DNA of 64,000 nt from assembly GCA_944990035.1 (NCBI GenBank), contig CALYLX010000160.1:666364-730363 (forward strand), written 5' to 3'. A model generated the notes under the pieces. The model ran no database searches. It had not been told where the DNA came from and saw nothing but the letters and a program-made list of their open reading frames with translations. Positions within the stretch are counted from its first letter, which is position 1; every line of letters starts with the position of its first letter. Source of the DNA: Clitopilus passeckerianus (Eukaryota; Basidiomycota; Agaricomycetes; Agaricales; Entolomataceae). Below, piece by piece: positions 36,151 to 48,064 of this stretch. The position numbers and the translations under genes are program-made.

Positions 36151-37721
36151 ATGTCGAGCTCAGATGAGCTGGCAAGCTGGCTGATCAATAACATTCTGTC
36201 GGTGAGCAGAAGGCTCTATATCCAGATGAGATGGTGACTGATTCTCCTTCACGAACAGTGTGCAGATAGTAAGCTTTCTAGCCCACGAAACCTGTCGTCG
36301 CTGATTTGACTATATCTAACCTCTAGCTGGCTGTCTGGCTGCGACGGTGAGTCGGCCCTTAATCTTGGCTGATAATTGCATTCTGAAAGCGGTCGAAGGT
36401 GTACGATATTTGTTGCATGTTTTCCGAGGAGATCACTCTAATCTGGGAATCGGCGTGGACCTTGGCGAAAGTTCTGTATCTTCTTTCTCGTTATTCTCCA
36501 ATCGTAATCTATATCCTATATTTCATCTTCTGTGGGTACCGTATTCCTCCTTTCCGAGGCCCCACAGGATCTGATGGCTACAGTGGACCATAAACTTCTT
36601 CCAAAAAGGTCGAGCGACAAGCAAACGCAGAAGCTAATAAATCATAATAATGAGGGGTTAATGCAGACGGGTATTTTCACCACCCGGAGTTGTATCGTTG
36701 CAAAGGCGCTCACGAGTTGATTTAGGACTCCTGTATTTGAACCTTTGCTTCATAGAAGGTATGTCACCTAGGATGGCCGCCATCTCGTGTGATTCGCTAA
36801 TCTTGTATACCCAGCTCTTCTCGCACTGCGGGTCCGGGCGTTGTGGCAGGGAAGCAGACCAGTGACAATCCTCCTCCTGGCATCCTTCGTCGTAATCACC
36901 GGGGCGGTACTTGTGCTCTTCATAACTTCCTACATGGAAATAGTGAGGCTCTTGAGAGTACTCCCTGCTCTCGAGTATGGCCTATTTGCGGCCTTCTACG
37001 CCCGTAAGTGAGTTCATAGGAAGGCTTTTTTGGAATCTGACATGATCTTCCCAGTTGTGCTTAGTTTGACGTGCATTCGGGCGTGGCAAACATGTGAGCT
37101 GACTTCTTCTCCGAAGAGAACTCGACTGATGCTTTCTGTAGTTTCAACGAAACGAGGCACTTCCTTCGTACGTATGGTGTATACGCATGGTGAGCATGGC
37201 CGCGCCTCAAAGTGGGGAGAATATCTGACCGACTATTCGCCTTAAGGAATCATGTACTACGCCGTTCTTCTGTGTCTCTCATGTCTGGAGATTTTTACGT
37301 CCCTCGCCAATCTCGACGGGGCCACTACCCTCTCTCAATGCATCCAGCGGTGAGTCGGCACATACACGAATGTTCCTCTTACTAATTCACTGGCTCTATC
37401 AGGATTATGCCATTCGTCTCATCCGTGATCGCCGCTCGAATAACGCTCTCTCTCAAGAAGGCATCAAGAGTTACGACAGTTGTGGGAGGCTCAGTGGTAG
37501 CAGGTGCAGCTGGTGCCAACGGCACACACTGCACGCAGATAAATACACTCGTCTTCGCCACACCAGGAACGGATACAACAAGTACGCAATTTAGTTCGTA
37601 CCAAGGGAACGGTATAGATGAAGTACTGAGGGAAGGCGAATCGGTCGAACTGCAGGAGTCGTTGACTAGGTACCGTCGTACAATATGTACAATAGAAAAT
37701 AGGAATGAAAGTCCATGCTAA
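36151..37721 (+). CDS. DUF6533 multi-spanning membrane protein, copy A
   Basis: The start MSSSDELASWLINNILS leads through two tiny exons into SKVYDICCMFSEEITLIWES, the DUF6533 signature (YD, then a short loop, E-x-x-x-IW). AKVLYLLSRYSPIV follows. Later exons carry ALRVRALWQGSRPVTILLL (the conserved R-V-x-A-L-W), SFVVITGAVLVLFITSY, VVLSLTCIRAWQT, GIMYYAVLLCLSCLEIF and a C-terminal tail without helices. At least six hydrophobic spans suggest a seven-helix membrane protein. The family is large in Agaricomycetes, its function is not established, and a receptor-like role is only a guess. The exon-intron structure is dense and borders are approximate. Confidence 0.72.
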
Positions 37722-39491
37722 ATCATCTCGTCGTGAACGTAGTGGGAACGAGGAAAGTAGAAGTATTCGTAGCGTCCAAAAGCATGTCAGGCGAAAACGG
37801 GAAGCGATAGTACAATCATGCTCAGCCATCCCATGATGGTCAGCATTGGGAAGGATGTTGGCTCGTCTTGACTTCTGGTCTGGACTGCGCCAGGTTGCAT
37901 CTTGGGAGTCGCCGAACGGGAAGCTCAGGGAGCCGAAGCTGCATCCCTATTGACCAAAGCAGAGGTGTTTGGTGAGGTAGAGGAGGTGTGTGTGTGCCGG
38001 TCGCAGCAATGGGAATATTCCTTTTTCAGAAGGAGGAACGCGGGGGCGGGTGCGAGAAGCCAAGCTTTTGACCAACTTCGAGGTGCGGACCTGCTGAAGA
38101 CGCAGCTGGGGAAGGAGTGAAGCATGTCGGATATGCTTGACAGGGCGGAACCTTCAAATTGAGGGCCAGCTTGAGCGCATGAGCTTGGAGTGCTGGAACC
38201 CAGGCACGTCACAGGCGACGGCTTCGTGGCAGGTGGAGACGCCGAATACGTTCCCCATTTTGTCGGAGAAGGAGCAGGTGCTCAACAGGAGTGACGTGAG
38301 GTGCCTATCAGGTTGCTGCAGACGCCCAGCTTCGGGTTGGGGATGGATGCTTTTGCTGCTAGCAAAATATGGAGGAAACCGCCAGTTGTGGCGTGTGGGG
38401 TGAGGAACGAATTCTTGGGCCAAATGCTTTGGTTTTGGCCACGGGGCTGGACTGGTACTGGCGCTATTGGTGACTGGTTGGACGATTATCTCTCAGCCCA
38501 TCCACACATCCACGGGGTACAGCTTCTTGTGGTGATTGGAAGAAAATGTGGGCGAGGCTGAATGGATAGCGGTGGACCGAGTTCCATGGTGTAGAGGGCG
38601 TTGGGACGAGTCCGCCCAAACGCCAGGGGATTGACCAGATCTCGCCTAGCTAAAGGTAGATAATCCATAGGTCATCCAAGACCTGACAGAGCCTGCAAAG
38701 ACGGAATTCAGTCCGTGAAACTCGCGAGAAACCAGCAGACATACCTGTCACTGTCTATGTGTCAACATCGCTTCCGTCGACCCAGGCTTGATCGTTGCCG
38801 AGCTTGGTGGCCAGCAGAGAATTAGAGACACGTCTGTGCTTCCAAAAGCAGGGTTTGGCAAGGGCCAGGCATGTCTAGGCGGCGGCAAAGGCGGTTTTCG
38901 ACTACAAACCGACTTGACGAAAGATGGCAAAGTCGTCGAGATGTAGAAGCGCGATAAAGTGTACATATGCACAGGGCTAACGTCGACTTCTGGGCCTGTG
39001 ATAAAGTATGAGCAGGTTAAAAACGGCCAGGATTTCTCGGGAACATACCAAACTTCATCGCAGGTCAGGAAAAGTAGGGCGGCCAACAAATTTTGCCGCA
39101 AAATCCATGCTGGCGTTTCTTTTACGGCTCCGATTTACAGGATGTTATGTGCATCGTTCCCCGTTCGCTACTCCTGGATAGGCGAAGGCACAGTGACTTG
39201 TACTCCAAGTGCAAATGTGGTGTGCATGGTGGTCGAGGCTGAGGAGATACTGCTGACTAAGCTGCGACGAACCAAATCAAGCTGGTCCGAATCCCAAGTT
39301 CGATGCACGCTCAATACATTTCTTTTTCTTCGTTGCTCTGGGAAAAGCTACACTATCCGTACGATCCTCAGGATGGCACTCTCCGAGTTGGCGAAGGAGA
39401 AATATGTATATTCATAGTGATCAATAACAATAAACTGAGTACAATTGTCCGATGCTTCTGAGTTTAGCCTATCTATCGTTATTATTGGCCC
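37722..39491. other. Intergenic stretch, no supported gene
   Basis: About 1.8 kb. The part 37900-38670 is G-rich on the plus strand with overlapping open frames of 60-95 codons on both strands. None shows a domain or signal peptide. Confidence 0.45.
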
Positions 39492-41702
39492 CTAGTAGTC
39501 GCTGGAGTCGAGAGCGTCGTAGGTGGGGCAAAGTTGATCCCAGGCAGCTGTGATGATTTCGGTAAGCCCAACTTGAACACTATCAACAGGGCCAGAAATA
39601 CGAACTTGTCTGGGTTTCAGTAGCGAGAGTATCCGCATCCTCGGCAAAAACGACGGCGAGGCCGCTGAGAGACAAGTTAGTTCAGGTATCGTTGATCATG
39701 GAGGGACAGTGCTTACATTTCCAAGTGCCAATCAATGTGGCTGAGAACGGGATTCGTCAGCTGAAAGAATCATCTGAACGGAGGGGACTAAACGAACCAA
39801 TGCATGATCCAGGGACCAGCGTTGTCGGTCTGGAACCTGACAGTGGTGTTGTCGGAGGTGGAAGTGCCGGTGTTAACAACGTCGCGGCGAACAGGGTTGT
39901 CGTAGTTGTAAGTAGTGCTTCCAGCGCTGCGAACAACGTCGAAGGTGTGCTGTAAATGCAATCAGATTCCGAATTCGTGCAAAAGAGCACGGAAGGACTT
40001 ACGCCGTGAAGATGGATTGGGTGCTATAGAACGTCATCAGCATGCTTCTGAGACAAAGCGAAGAGATGGAACTCACGGGAGCACCAACTGAGCCACCGAT
40101 CATGCTAATCTCAACAATCGAATTTGGAGGAAGGACATAAACGCTGCCAGAGGGCAGGAGCTCTGCAGCCGTCCTTGCACCACTCATGATCTGCAACAGC
40201 ACAGGTGCTGTGGGAGGTGCGAAGGTCGCGCCGTTGACCGTGAACTTCAAATCTGTCGAGAAACCAAACACCATGTTGATAGAGACATCAGCTGCGGCCG
40301 ATCCACCAGGTGCTCCTGGATTCTCTAGAGGGTGAAGGCTCGTTTCGACCAGAGCATTTGACGTGGAAGAGGTGGTGGTGGGATCAGTAGTGGTGTTGGC
40401 GCCAGAGTAACGGAGGATGGCAGAGTTGATGCCACCGTCAAAGCCAACTGTGCCCACGTTGGGGTTGGCACGGATCCAATAGTTGTCGACGGCCTGGTTT
40501 GCGTTGAGGATGAAGGAGTATCGTTGGCCGGCGTAGATTTGAATCGAGTCAACTTCCAAGGATTCATGATTGACACCGTCGACTTCGATGATTGTCTAGT
40601 AAGATGAGTGTCAATAAAGTAGTAGAAGGAAGAAGCGAGAACACCAACCATCGTGTGTCCGTCAATAGAGAAGACATAGTTAGGGTCGCATGAGATGCTA
40701 ACGAGGCGGAAACGATAACGTTTGCCTTGTTCCACGTTGATGACTGCGAGTTCGGTGGTATCTCCACCGGCTTGGCGACCAAGACCATTGATTAGTGTGG
40801 CGTCAGCCACGGGAACCAAACCTGCAGAAGGCGCAGGGGTGTGATACCTAAAGAAGAACGACCGTTAAATCAGGGGATCACGCTTCATATGGTGCGAGCT
40901 CCTTACCAATCAGCGAGTGTAATGATTGTGGACTCTGTAAGGTGTATCAGCGAATCCGGAGATAAACGACAAGTCAGTGAATCTGCTTACCATCATCAAC
41001 GTCGTAGTCGGACAAGTAGGGGTCACTGGGATCATACACGACCATGGCGCCGCGAAGGCCATCGCAATATTGAGTCGCTAGAGTTCATCGGATTAGTTGG
41101 AATTCAAAGACCATGCCATGATGACGAATTACAAGGGCACTTACAATAATGCGAATGGTACCAGAAGGTACCGGCTTGAGTACCCGACTCAAACTGGTAC
41201 AAGAATGAATCACCAGGCGCAATAGGGCACTGATTTACGCCGACAGGACCATCAGCCCAGCTGGTGTTCTTCTGGAAGAATCCATGCCAATGCTATTCGG
41301 CATCATCAGATTTAGCACCTGGTTGAAGAAGTAACAACGTACAATGGAAGTACTCTTGAGCATAGTGCCGTCGCTGAGATTATCAACGACATTTATCGCA
41401 AAGGTATCCCCCTAACTTGAAATCAGCGGGATACAGCGGGAGCAGTTTGTGGTCACTTACTTTGTTCCCTGTGATCACAGGACCGGGGAAGGTCAAAGAA
41501 CTAGTGGAATCTCCGGCCAGGACAGCTCTGAAGATAATACCTCAACGAGAAGGATCCAGAGGAATATGAATGGGACTTACGAGCGAGTGAAGCCGTCAGG
41601 TGCAATATCACTATTACCAATATAAAGATTGGTGCTAGGACCGATGGTTACACCATAGACGCCGGTGCCAAAGCCAAGGAGTGCGAGAGGCGAGAAGAAC
41701 AT
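39492..41702 (-). CDS. Laccase (multicopper oxidase), secreted
   Basis: The start at 41702 gives the signal peptide [17 protein letters not shown]. All four copper-ligand signatures are present: HWHGFF, WYHSHY, HPIHLHGH (with the preceding SIHW and NPIH context) and HCHIDWHLEVGLAVVF. The middle shows [45 protein letters not shown] and NYWIRANP. The protein ends [17 protein letters not shown] after a last 58-bp intron whose donor is GTTCGT. About ten exons are needed. Laccases oxidise phenols with reduction of O2 to water and act in lignin breakdown, pigment formation or fruiting. All ligand residues are intact. The gene is divergently placed from a small secreted protein gene with 619 bp between starts. 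Confidence 0.96.
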
Positions 41703-42321
41703 GATGAAAGTCCCGAGAGTGCCGAGAAGCCCTTGAGAAATAGAGGTAGGAGATGAGGTCGACGAGACATTTCCAGTGAGCCTTTTATTGCTGAAATCGA
41801 GGGGCCCGAACGAGCCGTTTTCGCGCAAAGTTCACCGAGTTCTCAGAGGCCCTCGCAATTAGATATTACACATCCTGCGCAGTAGGCACGAATGCGATGG
41901 CTCGCTCGAGATACGAGTAACATTGTATTGAAGATTGCCTAAGGCGTCTGTAAGGACTTGACGAAGTCTCTGCCGCTTGATGGGAAATGGGAACAGAGCC
42001 TGCGGACGGCGGCTACAAAGTTATTTTGAGCGGGATGTAGTATCAGGCGAGGCACAAACAGGCTGTACCTTGGAGATGACGAGGTAGGTGGCCGAAGGCC
42101 GCCCCAACCCGTCGCCATGTCTAATGCGACCGTCGGAACGGAAGAAGGGAACCAAAACATATTAAGCGAATTCAATTCTCATTCCATCCATTCCAATGCG
42201 AGCGCTCGGTGTGTTGAAAATAATAGAATGACTGCGGCCCTCATTAACAAAATGAATAAAAACAGTGAAGGGAACGAACCCTATTCATAAGAACAACTCA
42301 TCGAGACATATCCCCATAACC
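41703..42321. promoter_or_regulatory. Shared divergent promoter of laccase and a small secreted protein
   Basis: The two genes start 619 bp apart and point away from each other, so this stretch must hold both promoters. An A-rich block lies at about 42245-42265. No known metal- or stress-response element was identified with confidence. Confidence 0.5.
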
Positions 42322-42659
42322 ATGCGCTTCATTTCCCTCTTCGTCTCACTGGCCACTCTTAGTGCTAGTTTAGCAGCGGTAAGTCGTTATCCTTCCAGTT
42401 GCAGAGCGTTCGATTGATTACCTGAATAGCCCCAGGATGGTGGGAGTTCTGAGCCCGCGGCATCGATGCCTATCTTCACCGTCAAACGCGTGTACCACAC
42501 CATCGTTAATACCTCGCCCTTCTTAATCGACAGAACTTCGACTGTAGTATGGACGTGAGTATTGCTTTCATGCTAAACACACTTGGTAACTCACTGGTTT
42601 ACGATAGCCAAAGCCCTAGCGAAACGGCGACTGCCACTGAGGCTTCCGCTACAACTTAG
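42322..42659 (+). CDS. Small secreted protein, 77 residues, unrecognised
   Basis: Three exons (42322-42378, 42430-42554, 42608-42659) give 77 residues. A signal peptide is clear (MRFISLFVSLATLSASLAA) and ends at the first intron. The mature part, beginning PQDGGSSEPAASMPIF, contains TVKRVYHTIVNTSPF and RTSTVVWT and ends in a Ser/Thr/Ala-rich tail. There are no cysteines in the mature part, unlike hydrophobins and most effectors. No family was recognised. Splice sites are canonical and keep frame. Confidence 0.65.
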
Positions 42660-43985
42660 GCTGGATATTTGGGCATATAGTTTGGTATATCGATAGAATG
42701 GACACGTACAATATGCTGCTCTGCCCTGTAACACAGTTTAAACTCCTTGGTTTGGTTAATAAACGTGTTTCGTGAGATTTCGAATGAAACATACCGAATT
42801 TTGTGAAGGGCGCTCTTCTATTAGTCACTGGTAATTTGTGATGGACACACGCTGTTCGGTCGTAAGGAAACCAGATGGTATCCACCACGCAGGCCATGAT
42901 ACTTGAGGCTTGAGGAGCTAGGAGTCATTTGACACCATGGTCGTGTTTGTGGAAAGGTAGTCACCTTCTGCTTACGAATTCGGGCCACGTTGTTGGTTGA
43001 TTAGATTTTATCAGATCTCGGCAACCAGCGTTCCAACAAGCGCCCAAGTTCCTTCAAAGGATCGATTGGACTGAAAAATTTGTCAGTAATAGGATGCCAA
43101 CGGCGCATGCATTGAGAACAAGTTCAAGCATTATTACTAGGTTATTTTTGGGGACGGAATGCCTCGAATCCATGTTTATTGGCAAAGAGTGAATCACCCT
43201 CCACCCTCAAGGCATGAATGCATCACCTTCGAAAGCAAGGTAATTTTCAGGCACGGAACTGCCGGTAAACGACCGGACCGAGTCCCGCCAACTTTGGCGA
43301 ACATCCATCTGTCTCCTGGAAGCTGCTATCAGATCATCCTGTTCAAACGTTGAAACGTTGACACTTCCAATGGTATCTGGCAGATAGCCGCTCATTCCTA
43401 AATCTCCCCCCTTATTTCACGACATGCGAGCCAAATTCTCTAAGCATGGCCTCAACAGGACCTTATCAGTATAGGGCTCTACACCACGTCAAGGGGTCTT
43501 GTATGGCGACTTTCTCTCCCAATATGCCGGGAGCGTAAGGGAGGTCTACCTCTTGTTCTTGGGCTAGGCGCTGAATTCAAGACCAAGGTTAAGGAAAAAT
43601 CCCTCGCCTTCAGACGCTGGGCAGCTGGGCACCGGCTCAGGGGTAACCGGTTCCGCACGTGACGCAATCAGTCAATTAGACGCGACAAAAATGTTTTCCC
43701 AGTTCGACATACCATCACCTCCACGCACATCTATGGAATCAACGTTGTCATTTAGCCCGGCCTACCCACCACCGGAGGGGGAGTAATGGCATCACCTCCC
43801 GGAAATTCAAGATCCTGACATCCAACTCGAAGAACCCCAGTGATTTCGGACGATATACGAGGAGAATCTTGCAGGGTCGTATCGCATCTCCTCCTTCCGC
43901 GTCTTCAACAGCACTATCGAACAAAGCAGCATCCCAGTATATATGGCTCACCTTCACCTTCTCATGTTCTGCACTACAACATCAA
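42660..43985. other. Intergenic stretch, nothing recognised
   Basis: About 1.3 kb between the small secreted protein gene and the Zn2Cys6 regulator. Open frames are short (up to 85 codons) and show no domain. Confidence 0.45.
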
Positions 43986-45895
43986 ATGGCGAATCCTACA
44001 CCCGAAGAGAATATGCGGACCCCCAGAGCTCGAGCGCAAAGGGGTAATACCTGTTACAATTGCAGGTAAGAGAAGGGCCTCGTTTCCTTGTCACTGATCC
44101 TTCTTAACATATCTACTTCAGGCGTAGGCGAATTGTGAGTCTCCGTCTCCCCGAAAGACTGTGGCTCACTCCCTTCTGTCGGCAGAAATGTGATGGCATT
44201 CAGCCTAGTTGCACTAATTGCATCAAGGGTGGGAGCCAGTTCGAGGACTGCGAATATCCGGTTCAAGGACATGCATCTCAGGCGTCGATATTGGAGGATA
44301 TGATTGCTAGCGTCAAGAACCGCATTCGAGTCCTGGAAGACCCCAATCAAGCAGATCAAATTGCACTGCACCAGCCGTATGATTCCAACGAAACTCTAGT
44401 TGACCTGGGAAACCTCAGTGCGGGCGGTGTGTATACCAGTTTCATATCTTTCCCTCATCTGACAAATATTTTCCGTAGCCTTGAATCGTTCAGAGGCCAG
44501 CACTTCCGCTGGTCTATCTTCCTCGACGATTGAATGGGATGCCTTGTGAGTCGTAACTGATCCTTGTCTAATTTATCGCTAACCCTTCGTTGTCTTCAAG
44601 GTTTCGCATAGTTGTATCCAATCCCTATCTTATAGGATTTTTCCTATCGCCTAATCGTTTACAGCCACAGACGGTGCTGGATAATCTCTTAGGCACCGCT
44701 CGCGAACACCTAACGCCAGCGCTGCGAGAAGTGATGTCACTCTGGAATATACGTCTCTCAAGGCCTCGGCTTGACGCAGAGTCGGCACACCTAAGCACCA
44801 CGCTGGATCGTCTCTCCGAGGAACTGGCTTTAGGTCCACGTCGAAACATTATCGAGCTCATTCAAGTCGAAGTCATGCTGGGGTACTATTTCCTCCACGA
44901 CGGAAAGCTCCTTCAGGCTTTGCATCATGTGGATTCGGCCCTCTCCATCACTCTAGCCGCTGGCTTGTGTCGATCAAAAACCCCAGTTTCAACCTCTGGT
45001 TCTCGAGAAGCTCTTGAAGAAGTGAACGGCTTCTGGTCGGTCGTTGCATTAAGTAACCTTTGCGCTATTGTGTCTGGTGTAGCATCGGCAGTTCATCCAA
45101 TTCCAATAACCGATATCGGTACACAGGTTACGGATTCCATGCAGGTTCTTGTGAGTCAATCAGAGTTCCCGTTAACAAGCCTTTGCTAAATTTTCGAACT
45201 TCAAGGCCCAATGTGGCGGCACTCTGGAAACGGCACTTCAAGAGACGAACGTGTTCAATTACACCCCGGTTTCCCCGTATACTATGGCCACTGTTCTCCT
45301 CGAGCGAGTATCTAACGTACCGAAACATTCCAGTGAGTATTTCTGCCGAAAGCGACCCGAAGAAGCGCTCAATCACAGTAGCAGCTCCCTATCCCTTGCC
45401 GTGGAGCGAGGTGATACGGCTAGAGAAACTTCTTAACGCCGTCATAACGGCAGTATTAGCCATTGACCTTCCGTTGAATTCGCACTCGCCTCCAAGTGTA
45501 AACCGACAAGGTAACATAACACAGCTCATCGTACACGCCACGATGATTCAACTTCATATCCCATACGTGCAAGACTTGGAGCAATCACGAAGGCATTGCC
45601 GTACAGCGGCTCTTGCTATTGCCGACTCTGTCGTAGTTGTTGAAGGAGATCTTTGGAAGGCTGGTATTTCGGAGCCTACCCTTGGCGTGAGTTGCCGTTT
45701 TCTCAATGCGAATGACTTTTTAATCGAAGTTTTTAGGCAATATGGCCTGTTGCATGCGAAGCCCTAGCTTGCGACATTATTTCTGGTCAACTAAACGAAG
45801 TTGATCATCGGAAGTCGATATCTGCTTTGGCGACGATTTACGGGACGTGGAATCGGTTCTCTTCTGAAAGTCAATATTTTGGTGAGAGGTCTTGA
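43986..45895 (+). CDS. Zn2Cys6 transcription factor
   Basis: The N-terminus MANPTPEENMRTPRARAQRG leads into the binuclear zinc cluster: CYNC in exon 1, RRRRI supplied by a 13-nt exon (44122-44134), and KCDG...CTNCIKGGSQFEDCEY in the next exon. A short helical linker follows (ILEDMIASVKNRIRVLED). After several introns comes the fungal-specific regulatory domain, seen as VMLGYYFLHDGKLLQALHHV, DSALSITLAAGL and EEVNGFWSVVALSNL. Later segments are PLPWSEVIRLEKLLNAVITA and QLIVHATMIQLHIPY. The last exon ends TWNRFSSESQYFGERS. Such proteins bind CGG-type DNA triplets and control catabolic or secondary-metabolite genes. The target is unknown, though the nearby laccase is a candidate worth testing. 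No lesion was seen. Confidence 0.88.
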
Positions 45896-46245
45896 ACAAC
45901 GTAGCTTGCGTTTGAATCTAAATTCGTGCATAAGCATTATGTCTTTCGAAATGTGAGCGGGAACTCGGTCTACGTATTCAAGACATTTTGAGCGGAACCA
46001 AGCCGTAGAATCGATTTCACATGAGTTCCCAGTATTTGAAAGCAACGAAGCAGGGTTTGGTACATTCGAAATATCGAACACAATTGGTACACTTTGATAT
46101 ACTACATTTTGTAAGGACACGCATACGAAGAAAGCAAATTTGTACAAGAGACAATGTACGAACTACAATGGGAGTGAAGGAGGTTGGTCTCAACGGTATG
46201 ATGAAGAATAAATGTGGCAAACCGTTCTTTCAGAGGTACGACTCC
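45896..46245. other. Short intergenic spacer between convergent genes
   Basis: The Zn2Cys6 gene and the CsbD-like gene converge here. No gene is supported. Both transcripts should end in this A/T-rich stretch. Confidence 0.45.
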
Positions 46246-46884
46246 TTACTTCTTCATCATTCTCCGTCCCTCTTCAACCATCTGTTGATTATTCCCGATT
46301 TTCCCACTAATGACCTTCGCCTCACCTTTGAGTTTGTCCATCAGCTTGGCTTTGCCTAGTAGATCGTGAGCGTGATTAGTACAGTGCCAACAGAAGCATC
46401 TACTAACCCATCGGTTGACTCCTCTCATCAGGACACAGTACTACAGCACTTTCATTAGGGGTGCCTGGAAGTATCCCGACGCCCCCGCTACCCAAACTTC
46501 CACCCCTTGCCCTGATTCGACCGGGATCCCAGTCGTGACTTGGCATTCCCTCTGTTCGCCTCTCTTCAGGAAGCTTTGCGACAGATTCTTCGGAGATGCT
46601 GCCGGGCAACGAACCAACACCAACCGAGGAGGTCGAGGGGATTTCCGAAGACGGAAGAGTAGTGGGCATGTGAGTCCACGTTGAGGTGGTAGGTGATGTA
46701 CTTGGCGATCCCTCTAGCATGGAATGATGAGTGCATACGAACTTTGTTCGTGAGGGAAAGGATACATGCGAGCAGCTGCTGCGTTGAGGGCATGGGCACC
46801 CGCCTGGCCTTCCATAGGGTCAAGATCATGTGTAACAGTGTTCGTCGTGGTGTGAATAGGGGTAGGATTTATCCCAGTTGCCAT
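46246..46884 (-). CDS. Small basic-tailed protein with CsbD-like C-terminus
   Basis: From an ATG at 46884 the first exon reads MATGINPTPIHTTTNTVTHD and continues to EGQAGAHALNAAAAR. A middle exon is rich in S/T/G/P, with SVGVGSLPGSISEESVAKLP and GGVGILPGTPNESAVVLCPDER. The last exon ends AKLMDKLKGEAKVISGKIGN followed by a lysine-rich tail. The repeated GVG-LPG-ESAV-LP pattern followed by a CsbD-like K-G-K helix pair recurs in small basidiomycete proteins of unknown function, possibly stress-related. The first intron is uncertain: the donor may lie at GGCGG|GTGCCC, or the protein may begin at the ATG at 46720. Confidence 0.55.
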
Positions 46885-48064
46885 TGTTGAGAAAAGTTGA
46901 AAGGTTTGAAATTTCGGTTCAGTCGAGACTACAGTGGGAGAGTGATTCGAGAAAGAAACCCATCGACAGCGTATATATGAATTGTCGAACTAGGATGAGT
47001 GTCACAATGACGTCGAAAATTGACATTGTCAATAGGGGTACGCAGGGATAAATAGCAGGCCAGTGCGCCCAATGAAAGGTGGAGATCCTCGAAAAGACAA
47101 TGAAGTCAGCTGCTCCTCGATCATTCGTCAAGAGTCTGCTCCATTCGCTGGAACCGCCGATAGAGCGTGAGAGGGCATGTGGGCTACCCTTCAATAGGCT
47201 GGGGCCAGTAGGGAGTGGACACGAGGAAGGCGTTGCCATTTCAAATGTGGGTCCTGTAAGATAAGCAATCCAAAAAGACCACCAGCGAGCCGTGATACCA
47301 TTGGTGAAGTCAGAGATTCTCATGCCTTCTGGCGATGGATACACGACGGATCACGATCTATTCAGGGCAGGCCCACCTTATCGCGTGGTGCCAAAACTCG
47401 TCAAAAAGGTATCATGCGCCCTTGAGTTTACAGCTTTATCCCCCTACGAAGGCGAAACCCTCCATATCGATTCGCAAATACCTCAGGAAGAGGGTTGCCC
47501 AGAGCTCCAGACCCTTCCGGTTGGGTGTACCGTGGAGGAAACTAGGCACCGGCATTTGCCGTAAGCCACATGAAACGGCACTAAGACCTGTTCGACGCTT
47601 TTGGTGATTGGTTCAACGAGGATTACCACCTCGAAACTGACAACCTCTAGGCCTCCTTGAGCAACATTCGACTCTATCAGTCGGATTTTGTCTACAATTC
47701 GCAGAGCCACATCGCTGCCAGTTTCTTGGATCTACGAGCTTAAGCTCGCCTTATTGTGACTCAATAGCATCCCACTATCACTATCAAGTATGCACCAGGG
47801 TCGTTCTTGTGCACGTTGGTGACAGCCTGACAGCAACTAAAGGCCCATCCTAGCCCCGAAAGCATACGGTCGTCGAGATCATATATAACATAATTGGGTG
47901 AGAATTATGCCTGTCATGCTCTGTCACCTCGTTCCCCCACTCCCTCCGAATCCTGGTGTATATGATAGTCGACCAATATGACTTTGGCGCGGCTACGACA
48001 AGCGCTGAACATCTGTGAGCACAACCCCTGTCTTGAGAAGAATCGCGACATCTGAAGGTTTTGT
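46885..48064. other. Intergenic stretch with an unassigned open frame
   Basis: A 141-codon minus frame (46919-47344) has hydrophobic patches (FWIAYLTGPTF, VPLLTMSIFDVIVTLILV) but no recognisable family. A second minus frame (47483-47710) contains VVILVEPITKSVEQVLV. They may be exons of one unrecognised membrane protein gene, but the joins are not convincing. Confidence 0.4.

Noticed and set aside
37900..38670. Possible gene in the G-rich stretch
   Set aside because: Both strands are open in several short frames, which is expected from base composition. No domain, signal peptide or splice pattern supports a gene.
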